Below, piece after piece: positions 1-11,100 of a stretch of 64,000 nt of DNA. The translations under genes were made by a program, and so were the position numbers. The stretch spans positions 1 through 64,000 of the forward strand of contig NW_025955086.1 in assembly GCF_022376445.1 (NCBI RefSeq), read 5' to 3'. Position 1 is the first letter of the stretch. The number at the start of each line of letters is the position of its first letter. This DNA comes from Fomitopsis serialis. Its lineage: Eukaryota; Basidiomycota; Agaricomycetes; Polyporales; Fomitopsidaceae. The notes under the pieces were generated by a model that was not told the origin of the DNA, made no database searches, and saw nothing but the letters and a program-made list of their open reading frames with translations.

Positions 1-1140
1 TGAAGGTGAGTGTATATCCCCTCAATGCTAATGTTATTGGGCTGACGTAACATAGGCTAGTCGTGTCAATCGCAAGCAACCTTTCCAGCACAAGGCAATC
101 TTCCAGCTCATAGCGGCGCAATGGTTCTACGCCGGCCAACGTGACTCGGTGATCAAAGAATCACAAGGAAGGTTCGCAGAGGTACCGGATAACCTTCTGG
201 CACTGGTCTGCAATGCGGTAAGTCCTACGACTCCGATACAAAGCGCATAGTGTATAGAACACTGATATCACTACACAATTACAGATTGAAATGGGGTTAG
301 CAGACGTCGCCACGGGATCCCACCAGTTCACGAACAGAGTGTACGCGCCCAAGTGAGTGCAGTATGCTATAGACGAATCAGAACTACTGATTGGGGTTTC
401 TGTAGGTGGGTGAACATCATCGGTGTCCTCGGGGAGATGAAGGACAAGGCGCCGAATGCGTATGTAGCATTGAAGCAGTTTGTCTGGGCTCACGTATTGT
501 AAGTGACGGTAGTCTCCCTGCTCCGCCACGCTAACATCATCAACTCAGCGAACTTATTCGCAAGGAAGAAGAGGCTGGCAAGAGGGCAGCTTCTACATCA
601 GGCATTGGTGATGAGGCTACAGCGGACGACGAGTTTGTAGCGTGGGATGACATTGAGGTCATTGATGTCAACGCTCAGCCATCTGGCGAGGCGTCTTCGT
701 CGGGAACGCGAGGTATGTGGTATGGCTGTAGATTTGAATGGCATTCATGACCAACTATCAGGCATTGTTGACGGCGGAAACAGCGGCACAGTTGACGGTC
801 CCGGCGAACGTGAGTTGCAACACTATGTATATTTTTTACCCCAGTAATAATGCCATTGCCAGCAAGCGTGACCGGAAAGTGAGCAAGGCAGCACATATAC
901 CTCCATTGCGCACAACGACCAAGGTAAGTCCTCAAGGCACCTCCCGTTATCAAACGGACTGATGTCCCACAGACTTACTCTATCGCAATCCTGACGCGTA
1001 ACATCTGCCACAAGTTCGGTTTGCTACATGCGTATCTAGTCCTCCTATCTCTCGTTGTCGGATACCCTCGTGTCACATGTATTATATACCGTGCGATCAT
1101 CATCTGTGTACGTGCCAAGAATGCTATGTGTGATTTGTAA
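1..1140 (+). CDS. DUF6532-like protein, 3' part of a spliced gene (cut by window edge)
   Basis: Several short exons join in frame. Exons start near 52 (after an intron opening at base 6), 285, 407, 549, about 761, 847 and 974, each bounded by GT..AG. The first full exon reads QPFQHKAIFQLI..QWF..., followed by LLALVCNA, then MGLADVATGSHQF and KWVNIIGVLGEMKDKAP. This pattern fits the DUF6532 family of Agaricomycetes: an HPAI-type start, a W-F pair, an ALV-type helix and a KW..ILGVL segment. The later exons are acidic and serine-rich (residues like TADDEFVAWDDIEVID). The last exon is unusually hydrophobic and stops near 1140. The function of DUF6532 proteins is unknown, and in basidiomycete genomes they are often multicopy and repeat-associated. 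The gene begins outside the window. The 3' end is uncertain and the copy could be a pseudogene. Confidence 0.5.
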
Positions 1141-1489
1141 TCAAATGTACAATTTGCCAATTGTGCACGAATTGTTGGGAAAGCAATGTAACCCTTACAC
1201 GTCTTGGCCAAGTCCTGATGCTACTATGATATGCCACAAGACGAGTCATGCTTGAATGGTCAGACAAGCTGTTTGGGGTCCTCAAGCACATGGGCAATGT
1301 AACATATTATAATGCTTAGCCAAGCTATGGAGGTTTAACCCAAGCAGCATTCCGCCGGGACTTGTCTTGCCAAGCAAACAGGGGTTCCCAAAACAATAAT
1401 AGTCTTTTATGGCTTGACAAGCAAAGCCTGTTTTTCCTGATGTAGTCTCGATTATTTACAATGTCTGTACTGTCTTTGTATGAATCACT

Positions 1490-1645
1490 CGTCTCGCGCA
1501 GCTACCCGCCCATATACCCGTACCCGTGTCGACCCTCGAGATCCGCCAAAAACCTGTACCCGCCGAGAGGGTACATGACCCTTGCGGGTTCGGATACGGG
1601 TTGGCCCCTGGACACCCGGGGGTGTACCCCTGCAATTCACTAGCC
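1490..1645. mobile_element. hAT-like transposon terminus (solo end)
   Basis: Read on the minus strand, the segment opens with CAGGGGTACACCC and continues into repeated CCCGTACCCG / CGGGTACGGGT motifs. This resembles the subterminal structure of many hAT elements, whose ends start CAGGGGTGT and continue with repeated GGGT-type motifs. The element body would lie to the left (below 1490). No matching opposite end and no transposase ORF was recognised, so this is a remnant or a solo end. The DUF6532-like gene lies 350 bases to the left and could be flanked or invaded by the element. Confidence 0.35.
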
Positions 1646-1659
1646 ACGAGCGGAGTTCA

Positions 1660-2400
1660 GAATTTATCTCATTTGTGAGACACTGGCTCACGCCATGAGC
1701 AAGTGGCTCATGTTTGATCAATCGTGAGATGGTGTCTCATAGCTGATCCAGCAGTCTCCTGCACCACCATCTGTGAGCGAGAACGAGGATTCAGGTTTCC
1801 TGATGAAGGAGAGGAGAATGGTGCGGTGAAGCCAAAAAGCGACCACAGGGCTTTCGAGCCGAAGGTATGTCCACCGTTGCACGTATGCGCGTTGCTACCT
1901 TGTCTGCACTGGGGACGTGCCATCAGCAAAACGGCGCACTGTCTGACGGCGCCTGAGGCCACTGAAGAGCCTGATCTGGAGCCTGAGATCACTGTTGCGG
2001 CTGACGCAATTGGGCGCTTATGTTCCGCGCGACCTTGGCTCGGTCTTGGCTCACTCAATCAGAGCTCGTCAGTTACTGTCAGTCGTGTCAGTCGCGTCAG
2101 TCACGTCAGACAGAGTGTCGTCGTAACAGTTTGGGGCTACGATACGGTAAGCTAGTAACATTGTATATTAAGTATTATCACCCGCCTCCGAGTCTGACGA
2201 ATTGGCCAAGGAGTCTACTACATTAGTTTCCGACGAATCTCGGTGCACGTTAGTGCACCAAGATTTGCCCGGTGACCACTGACTCGGGATACTGTGTGTA
2301 GGTTTGTGTACTAAACGGGAGGGAAGGATGAGGCAGAGAACGAAGTGATTCGGCGCCTGCCCTAAACAGGCGCGCCACCGTCGCCACGTCACCGACTCAT
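1660..2400. other. Gene-free stretch with short GTCA-type repeats
   Basis: No spliced reading frame was recognised. Near 1670-1740 the words GTGAGACACTGGCTCA and CTCATGTTTGATCAATCGTGAGA form loose inverted repeats. At 2071-2115 a run of GTCAG(T/A) words (cagt-cgtgt-cagt-cgcgt-cagt-cacgt-cag) makes a small degenerate tandem array. A 143-codon open frame at 1724-2155 lacks any family signature and is probably spurious. Confidence 0.4.
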
Positions 2401-2402
2401 CG

Positions 2403-3869
2403 GTGGACCCCATCGTTCGCAGCTACCTCTCTTCTGTACATGTCAGTTGGCAAGTCGGAGAGCCCGCGCATAACGCAGCAGTCGATGCCCCGGACACCCC
2501 AGCCAAATCGACTGCAGTCACCGGACACGAAGGGCAAGGACTTGGAGAGCCCGAACGGGAGCGTCGCTGGGCGAGCGAGGCACCGAAGACAGAGCGCAAG
2601 CGATACGCACCTGCGAAGTGCGTGAAGGAGGAGCCAAGTAAGCAGGAGACATCGAGGTACTATGACACTGACTACAACAGACAGCTGAAAGACAGCCCGC
2701 ACCCCCGCTCGACAGGCTCGGGGCGCGCAAGTCGCTTGGTGCAGCTACCACCGACGGGTAGCGTGCGGCCACTGCCTGTCGACCAAAATTATGACGAGGG
2801 CGTTGCGGAGGCTCTCATGGGTCTTCCGTCGGGTTTGAGCACGCTGTACTGTGGACCAGTTGACCGTGCAGCTTCGGTCCTCCTCCTGACGGATTGGACT
2901 AGGCAGTTCACATCCTCAGTGCCCCACAATCGCCAGCCGTCAACGTCGTCTCGCGCGTCACCTCCGACACCGGGTACGAAATGCCCGCTCAGCACCGGTC
3001 CCGACGATCGGAGCACCGACATGAAGCACAGCCGTGTTGGGAGCATCAGCAGTACGCCTGGACATGGAAATGTCAGGTGCGTCTCGCCTCAGTCCGGCTC
3101 TGGTGGACGTCCCTCTCCAGTGCCCTCACGTCTCTCGCCTATCCTTTTCCGTCACCAACCAACGCCTCGTTATCCCGAGGCCTGTCAGACTGGGGTGCGG
3201 AGGTACCAAGTTACCTCTGGCTCGCGGGTGCAGACGGCGAGGGCCTCTCAGACGTGCAGCCTGGTGGCGCCGAGCTCTCGCCGATCATGTCTGCGCGCTT
3301 GCTGCTGGTACGTACACGCAGCAAGACTAACACAGGGCGCTGCGGAGGCGTCCGATTGCGCGCCGCTGCTCCACTCGTGTCCGCCCGTTCACCATGCCTC
3401 GACCGTCTTCCCGTCGTTCGCCCTCTGTCGATGCGCTTCGGTCCCTTCAAGTTTCTGCGCCGACGCGTTGCGCCTTGATCAACGCGCTCTCTTGGAGGAC
3501 GAAACGCTCTCGTGGATGCATCGTCGGCTGCTGCATGTATGCATTCCTCTCGCCTGCACCGACACCAGTATCCTCCACTGGCCGCGCCTTCTTGTCATCC
3601 TTGACAGCTGGCCCCTGCCCTCGTGCCCATCATGCTATGGACTGCTCTCGGTGTCGTCTCCTCCTCCCATGCCCATCGTCTGGTGTATACATCAGCTCGC
3701 CTGCGAACGTGCAACAGTCGCCGCCCTGCGAGAAAAAAACAGCAAGGACGATCCCCATCTCCGATGCAGTGTTCTTACTAGCAGCATACATCGCACGTTG
3801 CGACACGGGCATCCCTCCTGTGTTCCAGCTGTGTGCTGCAGCCAAACAAACGCGAGCTGTCCGTTATGA
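2403..3869 (+). pseudogene. Long ORF resembling the C-terminal tail of Cyc8/Ssn6 corepressor, probably a decayed copy
   Basis: A 488-codon open frame. In its first half it carries words I associate with the disordered C-terminal tail of basidiomycete Cyc8 (Ssn6), the TPR partner of the Tup1 corepressor: VDQNYDEGVAEALMGL at about residues 126-141, then SRASPPTPGTKCPLSTGPDD, then KHSRVGSISSTPG, then RPSPVPSRLSPILFRHQPTP. No TPR repeats are present. From about residue 290 the frame becomes cysteine-rich and loses family character, which suggests a frameshift into an unused frame. The copy has no visible intron and no matching 5' part. It is best read as a detached, decayed fragment. The Cyc8 link rests on remembered tail motifs only. 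Confidence 0.35.
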
Positions 3870-3984
3870 ACTTCGGCATCAAGTACCGAGCCGTAAGGTT
3901 AAAGGTAGGCTTGGTTTCTGCGGATTCAATACGATTTTTGTATGTATACAAAGGTAGCTGCAATGATCTGTAATGACAATGTGT

Positions 3985-4170
3985 GCGAGTGTGTCAGGTC
4001 TGGTAAGCCCTCTGACGAGTCTGATCACTGGTCTGAGTCGGTCTGAAAGGTACACTGAGTTCAGACTCTCAGTCTGAACTCAGATGAATCTACTCTTTTC
4101 AGACTCGCGAGTCTGAGAGTCTGAAGAGTCTGATGTGACTGATATCAGACGTGTCAGGCACGTTCAGACG
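3985..4170. repeat. GAGTCTGA-rich palindromic repeat cluster
   Basis: The words AGTCTGA and GAGTC recur about fifteen times in both orientations. The segment 4055-4083 is a perfect hairpin with a 13-bp arm (ctgagttcagact) around a 3-base loop. The segment 4101-4114 (agactcgcgagtct) is a perfect 14-bp palindrome. Such clusters are typical of DNA-transposon subterminal regions where transposase binds, but no transposase or partner end was identified. Confidence 0.55.
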
Positions 4171-4394
4171 AAGTCGACGTTTTGCTGATAAGTTACCATT
4201 CGCGAGGCTAGCACGGGGCCACGAACATTGCCCGCAGAACCCGTGCTGCATAACACGACGGGCGCCGTGGACCATTTGGCAACATGCACACGTCTTCTCA
4301 TTGTGATCGCACACCCGACGATCCGCGCATGGACAGCCCTCGACCTCGAACACACTCCCTGCAGCACCAAACCGCTGCACGACGCGTACGGCGA

Positions 4395-4450
4395 CGGCGA
4401 GCACGTGGGGCCAATGCCCTGCGTGCAGACACGGCCGGCGAACGGGTGGC
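4395..4450 (+). repeat. Dispersed repeat containing GGGCCAATGCCCTGC
   Basis: The stretch with ggggccaatgccctgcgtg, followed by cagacacggccggcgaacgg, recurs with few differences at 33340-33400 (cagggccaatgccctgcata, then cagacatggccgacgaatgg). The cagacacggccgacg part is found again near 33700. The core gggccaatgccct is itself a small imperfect hairpin. It is a short interspersed repeat of unknown origin. Confidence 0.5.
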
Positions 4451-4805
4451 AGGGCGGACGATCGAGGGGACTACCGGGCAGGGGGCGGGCGCGGCGTTAC
4501 CATGGAGGATGTGCAGCATGTAGGAGGGCACCTTGAAGCACGCGCTGCGCTCAAACTGCGACGACGCCGTGCGCTATTCGGGCGAGTTCCACCCGCGCAC
4601 CGAGGGCGCTGGGACAAGTTCAGCGATGGCATGCGTGATGAGGACGTAGGGTGGAAGCTTGTCATGGGATTACCTTTACTGTGTAGTTTAGTCTCAATCA
4701 CGTCAATGCAAACTGTTCCCCATTTGATCAGTATGCCAGTCGAGCCACACAAAAACATACATACATTACTTCGACATTATCAGGTTTAGTGTAGCATCCG
4801 AGTCA

Positions 4806-4819
4806 GAGACTCGAGTCTC
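4806..4819. repeat. Perfect 14-bp palindrome gagactcgagtctc
   Basis: This perfect inverted repeat uses the same GAGTC word as the cluster at 3985-4170 and sits just upstream of the spliced gene at 4961. It may be a subterminal site of the same element. Confidence 0.45.
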
Positions 4820-4837
4820 GCCGCGGCGGCATTCCAA

Positions 4838-4905
4838 AGAATTCCTTGTAATGTTCACGGCATCGCTAGATACTCAGACATTAGCAATGTTCTGTGCATT
4901 CGTTC
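4838..4905 (+). repeat. Left copy of a direct repeat flanking the 4961-6561 gene
   Basis: The words AATTCC..TGTAA.TGTTCACG and CTCAGACAT(T/C)AGCA..TGTGC..ATC occur here and again at 6734-6802 in the same order and orientation, with small gaps. The two copies bracket the spliced gene at 4961-6561. Confidence 0.5.
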
Positions 4906-4960
4906 GATTGCTGGTCACTTCTCACGAATTCTCAAATGGGGGTTTTCCCAATGTCTCGGA

Positions 4961-6561
4961 GTGACGCTGTCGGACATGTTCTCGCCCACGAATTCACGAC
5001 CAACCCGCCTTCCAAGTGTAGTTCTTGGTTTGCATGTGGAACCGACCCAGTACAAGTTGCTCGATTCGGCCAATCGAGCCACAGTTACGATCGCACACGG
5101 AGCTGATGTCGATTTTGACGATGGCATGTCAGATATCAGCGAGTACAGTGACGATGATCCCGAACCACCAACAGACGCTACGGAGCTGGAACGTTTATTG
5201 GAAGCAGAGGAACATGCCCCGCTGCGGACGACACACCTAGACGATCGGATGCTTACTAGTACTATGCTGCAATGCGCGGCCGTTTCAGTCACACTCGGCG
5301 AGCTAAACACAGTGTAAGGGTATTTGTCATTTCCTCGGGTACGAAGATGTACTGAATGTATCTGCACAGGCAAAACTTCGATCAGCCCAATCCCAGCGAA
5401 CTCGAAGCCTTCGCAGGAGAGGATAGCTTACAAATTCACCGCTCGCTGTCCGACGCGGCCATAATGGTCGAGCTACCTCCACCCAACATCGCGCCAGAGC
5501 CAGTCCAACCAAACGAGCTATTCCTCGCACCTCATGGAAACCTCGATGCATCGCCGCTCGTAGACCTCCGTCGTGCACATGAGTCGGAGCGTGCTGCGAA
5601 AGGTGTGCGGACCAGCACGTACGCAAGACAGGGCTCAGCCGCAAGGGACAATGATCGTGATGCAAATACGGAGCAAGCCAGCACTCGACGCGCTATCATC
5701 CGAGAGATGTCAGCGATCATTCGGGAACAGCAGGACAATGTGGGCACGACAAGTGGGTTGAACCGTACCACACGTATACAGCAAGGGCCGGCACCCACTG
5801 GCAACTCTGCGAATGCCGCCCTCGCTGCTGGACAACGCGCGGCAGCGGTACGTGCACGAGACGCTATAGAGTGTCCTGAAACAATGGCGTACTTTGTACA
5901 GCTTGTCCAGCGTCGCGCCAAGGTCTTCCTAGGGTTGAAGATTCCCTATGCGAAGGATCTCGCCGACGCTCGCGTTGGTAAAACCACGTCCGCGAACCAG
6001 AACAACTCGCCGCTCATGCCTGGAGATTATAGTGTAGTAGTTGACGACAGCGGCCGTATTATGGTGGGCCGAGGTACGTAGACTCTGAATGCTGTGTATG
6101 TGAGATGACAGCCGAACTAATCATGGAACTGCTGCTCACAGTACTCGCAGTATTGTCCCGTACTGCCGGAGGTAAAGGCGTCGCGCACGCATGCCAGTGG
6201 CAGCCCCAGTGCACAACCATTGGCCATGTCTCGTATCCATCGGTACAAGTCTTCGAACGTCAATCGCGCTTTCAATTCCGTGCTCTTCTGGGGAGCATGG
6301 CTAGTGTCCAAACGTACAAGTTCGCGCACATCTCAGCATCCCACAACATCCTCCTCCGGCTTCCCACCGCGTCTTGTACTCTCGAGTGATTCGCGTCAGT
6401 TGATGCTTGAGCCCGGGGCGTACTAGGTCTTCGAGCAACTAGAGAACCGCCATTTGCAGATCCTGGAGGCAATCAAGCAGCTCAAGAGTCGTAAGAAACG
6501 TCAAGGTCAGGCGGGCACGAAGGACGACGCATCGGATACGGACGTCGACGAAGACGAGTGA
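4961..6561 (+). CDS. Spliced gene of unknown function
   Basis: Exon 1 starts at ATG 4961 and ends at about 5314. An intron (gtaagg..cag) ends near 5368, and the frame then continues through an open exon to about 6073. At the first junction the codons ACA GT|G CAA AAC join cleanly. A further exon region from about 6140 reads YSQYCPVLPEV.. and SSNVNRAFNSVLFWGAWLVS. The last exon ends RHLQILEAIKQLKSRKKRQ with an acidic tail and stops at 6561. Internal borders after 6380 are not settled. The N-terminal part has an acidic stretch (DFDDGMSDISEYSDDDPEPP) and the middle has a conserved-looking block (ETMAYFVQLVQRRAKVFLGL). No domain was recognised. It sits between direct repeats at 4838 and 6734 and may be part of a repeat unit. 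Confidence 0.45.
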
Positions 6562-7040
6562 TTGGACAGGGTCACTTCGCACAGCCTGTGTGGCGCCTAG
6601 TACACCGCGGCGACGACAAGGATATCCTGAGGCACAAAGGCTGAAGGAATTGTCTACGTCTGCCTGGGGAGACTAGGCTGAGCCACTTGAGGATATACAT
6701 GCAACACTTTGGCATTATCACATCTGATGTAGTATGTATGAACAATTCCCTGTAAATGTTCACGACCCCGCGAAATGCTCAGACATCAGCACGCTGTGCG
6801 CATCGCCGCTGCGGTATTACTACAAAAACCAGTCTGTAAATAGGAATGGCGCGGACAGAGGTGCGATGTGACGTCGGAGTCCTTTGGGGACTGGAAGTAT
6901 CCGCCACATTCATCGTACAGGTAGGGGACCGTGCTGTCTGGAATCATTGGAGTGTCTACTATCACGGTGGACTGAGGAGAAGGGGACAGCTATGCTTGGA
7001 AAGCCATGAGTACAGGGTAACATCCAGCATGGGATTTCAG
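6562..7040. other. Gene-free stretch; contains right direct-repeat copy
   Basis: Nothing coding was recognised. The segment 6734-6802 is the right-hand copy of the direct repeat described at 4838. Confidence 0.4.
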
Positions 7041-7680
7041 GGCTCACAGAGGGACCGCCCATAACCCAAGCTTCCGCACTCATATCAACGAAAGGCAAAC
7101 CATCCACAGTCGGACCAAACTGCTCCATACGAGCTTGGATGCAGGTAGCAATGTGGATGTCCTCCTGGGTGATGACAAAGGCCGGCGGCGTAGATGTAAT
7201 AGCCCAGACATAGCTGATGATTAGAGCTCGGACAGGACGAGAGAGCGACGGTGGATGCGCCTCGTCAACGCTTGCGTCATCATAGGGGTAGGGCAGAAGT
7301 GGAAGGAATTGCGAGATCTCCTCAGAGTGAAGAGTCGGTGAATGCGGGTAATCATATGCCGGCTCTCCTGTGTTCAATATCATGTCAGGGAGTGCCGAAA
7401 CCTATCCATATGCCTTAGGCGTAATACCTTCCGATGTAACTTCACTCTGCTGGTGCGGGCCCTGGATGCTCTCGTTGAAGATGATAGGATGCATGAACTC
7501 GTAGTACTCTGTGCTACTCGCGGTCAGAACTGTGGTCGCGGAATCAACACGAACGTCTTACCCAGGGGACTGGGTGTGCAGACCGTCCATAATTCGGCCG
7601 CTTTGGGGTGTCGAGAAGGAGGGTTGTCCAGAGCAGGGGGGCGCGAAGGCATACTGCTAATTGAATATATGCACTGCATA
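7040..7680 (-). CDS. Spliced gene fragment of unknown function next to the LINE 3' end
   Basis: On the minus strand, exons read RHPKAAELWTVC..., then ASSTEYYEFMHPIIFNESIQ, then YDYPHSPTLHSEEISQFLPL, SRPVRALIISYVWAITSTPP and EDIHIATCIQARMEQFG. One junction (about 7382-7440) has clear borders: GAA G|gtatta..acacag|GA GAG keeps the frame. The next upstream intron would be only about 32 bases, which is short for this organism, so that border is doubtful. No family was recognised. The fragment lies about 300 bases downstream (minus orientation) of the LINE insertion site and could belong to a gene that the LINE split. Confidence 0.35.
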
Positions 7681-7999
7681 TCGAACGTGGCCGTGAGACC
7701 ACCACTTTTCCGGTACCGCTTCTCACTGATCACACACTTACCTATAATTGTTAAACAAGGCCCTCGGCCGCGCGCATCTCAGTGTCACTGGCAGCCTCGT
7801 TGCCATGGTGGCGTTCCAATGTGGTAGCTAAATGATCTTATACACACAATTACTTCGCGGAGTGGAATCGACCCCGAACGCCGCCCCGGCTCGAAGTCGG
7901 ACGAAGAGTCTCGGGGCACGGTAGCAATTGTACTCGTCGGCCGCCGCCGTGGCGCCAATGATTCGTTGCTGTGTCCGCAGCAAGGGTAAATCACTAATT

Positions 8000-8013
8000 G
8001 ACCCACCGCACAT

Positions 8014-8015
<2 letters not shown>
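8000..8015. repeat. Target-site duplication of the LINE, 3'-side copy
   Basis: GACCCACCGCACATTC. The same 16 bases occur at 19214-19229. This copy abuts the poly(A) end of the element; the next base, 8016, is the first of 29 T. Confidence 0.9.

Positions 8016-8044
<29 letters not shown>
8016..8044 (-). other. LINE poly(A) tract
   Basis: Twenty-nine T on the plus strand, which is the poly(A) tail of the minus-strand LINE. It lies 138 bases after the ORF2 stop and directly abuts the target-site duplication, as expected for target-primed reverse transcription. Confidence 0.9.
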
Positions 8045-8182
8045 GGATGGCTTTGTGTGGACGGAGGCACGGAACAATTGGTTCCGCCCGCTCGTCCAGC
8101 CTGTTTGCGGGAATCCCGCTAAGCAATCCCGGAGAAAAAATGCATTTACGCACGGCCATTTAAGGCCAGTGTGGGGCTCAGC

Positions 8183-11100
8183 TCATCCTGGGTCGTGTTC
8201 ATGCGCCCGTACAGGAGCAATACCCACTAAAAAACCGAAGCGTGTCCAGTCATCTGGGAGTGCGCCTTCATCGTCGACAGCTTTGTGCCAAGTCCGGAGG
8301 ACGGTCTTGGCTTGCAGCGACCTGCCGTTCAAGTGGTGCCTTGTCGAGGCTATGTCTAAGTGAAGGCGGGTGTTTATGGCGGTGTGCCAGCGCTGTTGGA
8401 CTTCCCGGTCGTTGTGCTGCCAGTCGGGTGTGTCGGCGTGTCCAATGACACGCTCACATCGCAGCTTCCAGACGAGGTAGGTGGATTCAGAGATGAGTAT
8501 GCGCCAGAGTCGTGAGGCCCCGTCCCATTTGCGGCGTGATCCTGGGGTCGTCCACGACATCAGGCCTATCGTGAGGAGCGTGCCGAAGGACATGTCGGGC
8601 CAGGGAAGACCGGTTTTCAGCCATAGGGCTTTGGTTAGAGCCCAGACTTGTTGCTGACCGATTGCGGCGCACTGGAGGAGGATGTGGTCGCTCGACTCCT
8701 CGCGGTCGCATGTGGAGCACGTCGCTCGCTGTTCGTATTGGGGGATGTGGCTCCAGAAAGGGCCGACCCTGAGTGCTGCGTGGAGAGTTTTCCATAGGAA
8801 GTCGGATATCGGGAGTCGGATGTCCCTGTGCCGCAGGCTCGTCCAAAGTTCCGAGGCGTTGTGTTTCCTGTGGGGGGCGATCGCATCGAGGGCGACTGTG
8901 ATGTTGCGGGTGGTCCCCTGTCGGGCTTGCGGGCGTCGGTTGGAAAGGATGCCTCGGTAGGCTGTCGCCTGCGTGAGCGACGCCAGGCGGGCTCCGCTGA
9001 GGTGGAAGGCTGGGTCGATGGACGGGCGCACAAGGGTGGGGGGGTAGGCTAGCAGTGGGGGGAGTGCGCGGTCCCTGATCCAGTCTATTGTCTTCCACTC
9101 CCACAGCGAGGTGGCGTGGCGTGCTGTCGTTACGGCGCAGCGCTGTCGCAGGCGGCTCGCTAGGGCGGCGAGGTAGCTGGCGTTGGGTACTTCTATCCAG
9201 CCGTCGTCTTCCCACTTTTCTAGTCTAGTGGTGATCGCTTTTGTGAGGAAAGAGGAGGTGCTCACGAGATGGAGTGGTGCGTCTCGGGGGGTCCTTAGAA
9301 CCGCGTACAGGGCTGCCACGATCTCCCCCAGGGTGTCTCGGTGGGCGTTCGCCGGGGTGTCTGTTGTCAGGGCTGCGTTTCTTGGGTCGTCATGTCCAAA
9401 GTAGGACATGCCTAGGATGTCTAGGTGGTCGTCGTTGTCATCACGCTGTGCGAAGGCGTGTTTCCTGGACAGTATGTAGACTGTTGTTTCTTCTTCGGGG
9501 ACCACTCGCCCACGGCGTTTCCGAATTGCTGGTGGGGCGTCATGTACCGCGGGGTGGACGAAGGCCCTGAAGGCTTCGGATAGGTTGCCCCGCTCGGTAA
9601 CCGTTGGGTTGAAAGTGACTCTCCCGTCCGTTGCAAGGGCCTCTGCGTTGCGGTCTAGGCGGCGCCTGGTTAATGTCAGGCCGTCGTTCATCGGGGAGAA
9701 ATCCGGGTGCCACTTAGGGCGTACCAGTTGTAGGAGCCTTCGTGCGGCGTGTTTGCAGGCGACGGGTTGGCGGCAACCTCGGCCTCTGTCTTGTTGGCAG
9801 TCGGGGCAGACGCAGTCGTCGACTCCCCGTTCCAGGGCTGCCTCGTGGTTGCGCAGTACTTTTTGTGCGTCGGCTAGTGTGCTGACGCCGTGGTTGTCTC
9901 GTAGACAGTCGCTGGTTGGGATGTTATTGAGTCGGCGTAGTTTGGCGTCCGCACCTAGGTGATACCAGATGGGCAGTTGGGTTTTTAGCGGTCGGTCGAT
10001 CTTTATCGCGGCAAAGCTTACGTTATATTTCCTAGCGACCACGAGCATTCTCTTGAGCCAGTGGGGTAGTTTGGACCTACTATCGAGGGCCGGGCTCCAG
10101 TTCTGAAGGAAGGTGTTGATCTGGGCGGCTGGACGTATTGCCCCTGCGTCGTTGGATACGAAGGCGTTTAGGATTGCGTCGCATACAAAAGCCCACGCAG
10201 GGCGACTCTGTGTGAGATCGAGGTATCGCCGCACCCAGGTTAGTTCTATTGCCTCATTCCTGGCTCTGATGTCCAGGAGTCCTAGCCCGCCTTCACTGGG
10301 TGGTTGGTGCAGGATACTCATACTGATCATGGGCCTGGAACCACTCCACACGAAGGCACGTATGACGGCCTCGATCTCCTGCTCGACTGGGCCGGGCATT
10401 CCTTGCACTTTGGTGAGGTATTGGGTGATTCCACCCGGTCCCATCTGCACGATGTTCTTCTTCCCCCGTAGGGTGGGGTGGCAGCGGCTCCATCGTTCTA
10501 GGAAAAGGCGTACTTTCTGTAGTGTCGGGGCCCATATTGCCACTCCGTCAGTGGAGTTTCCTATCCAAGCACCGAGGATCCTTACCGCTTCGCCATCAGG
10601 GGCAAGGTGGACGCCGGCCGGGATGCGGTCGTCCGGGTGGTCAGGATTGAGGACGCGCGTTGCAATGAGTGCGGCTCTGTACTCGGGTGAGCCTATGGGA
10701 ATGACTTCGGTCTTCCCGTTATTGAACTTCGCCTTGGAAGCTCTGCACCAGGAGCGTAGGATTGTCCAGAGGTCCTCCCATCGGTCGTGTCTGGAGAGGT
10801 AGGTCGAGGTGTCGTCCGCGAAGAGGGACGTGATCAGTCGATCGGCGACACCTGGGATGGCGAAGCCGCGTAGGGTAGAGCGTCGAAGCGTGCACGCCAA
10901 GGGCTCGATAGCCAGGTCGAAGAGTAGGCACGAGAGGGGGTCCCCCTGCCTTACTCCTCTGATGACTAGATATGGGCGGCTCGATTCCCCGTTAATGATG
11001 ACAATTGTCGTGGCGTGGCTGTAGAGGTTTTTGATCCTGTCAATCCATTTCGCGGGTATGCCGAAGGCGCTCAATACTCGCCAGAGGTAGTCATGGGCGA

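Noticed and set aside
7998..8050. T-run as a plus-strand microsatellite or transcription terminator
   Set aside because: Its position exactly between the LINE 3' UTR and the target duplication explains it as the element poly(A) tail.
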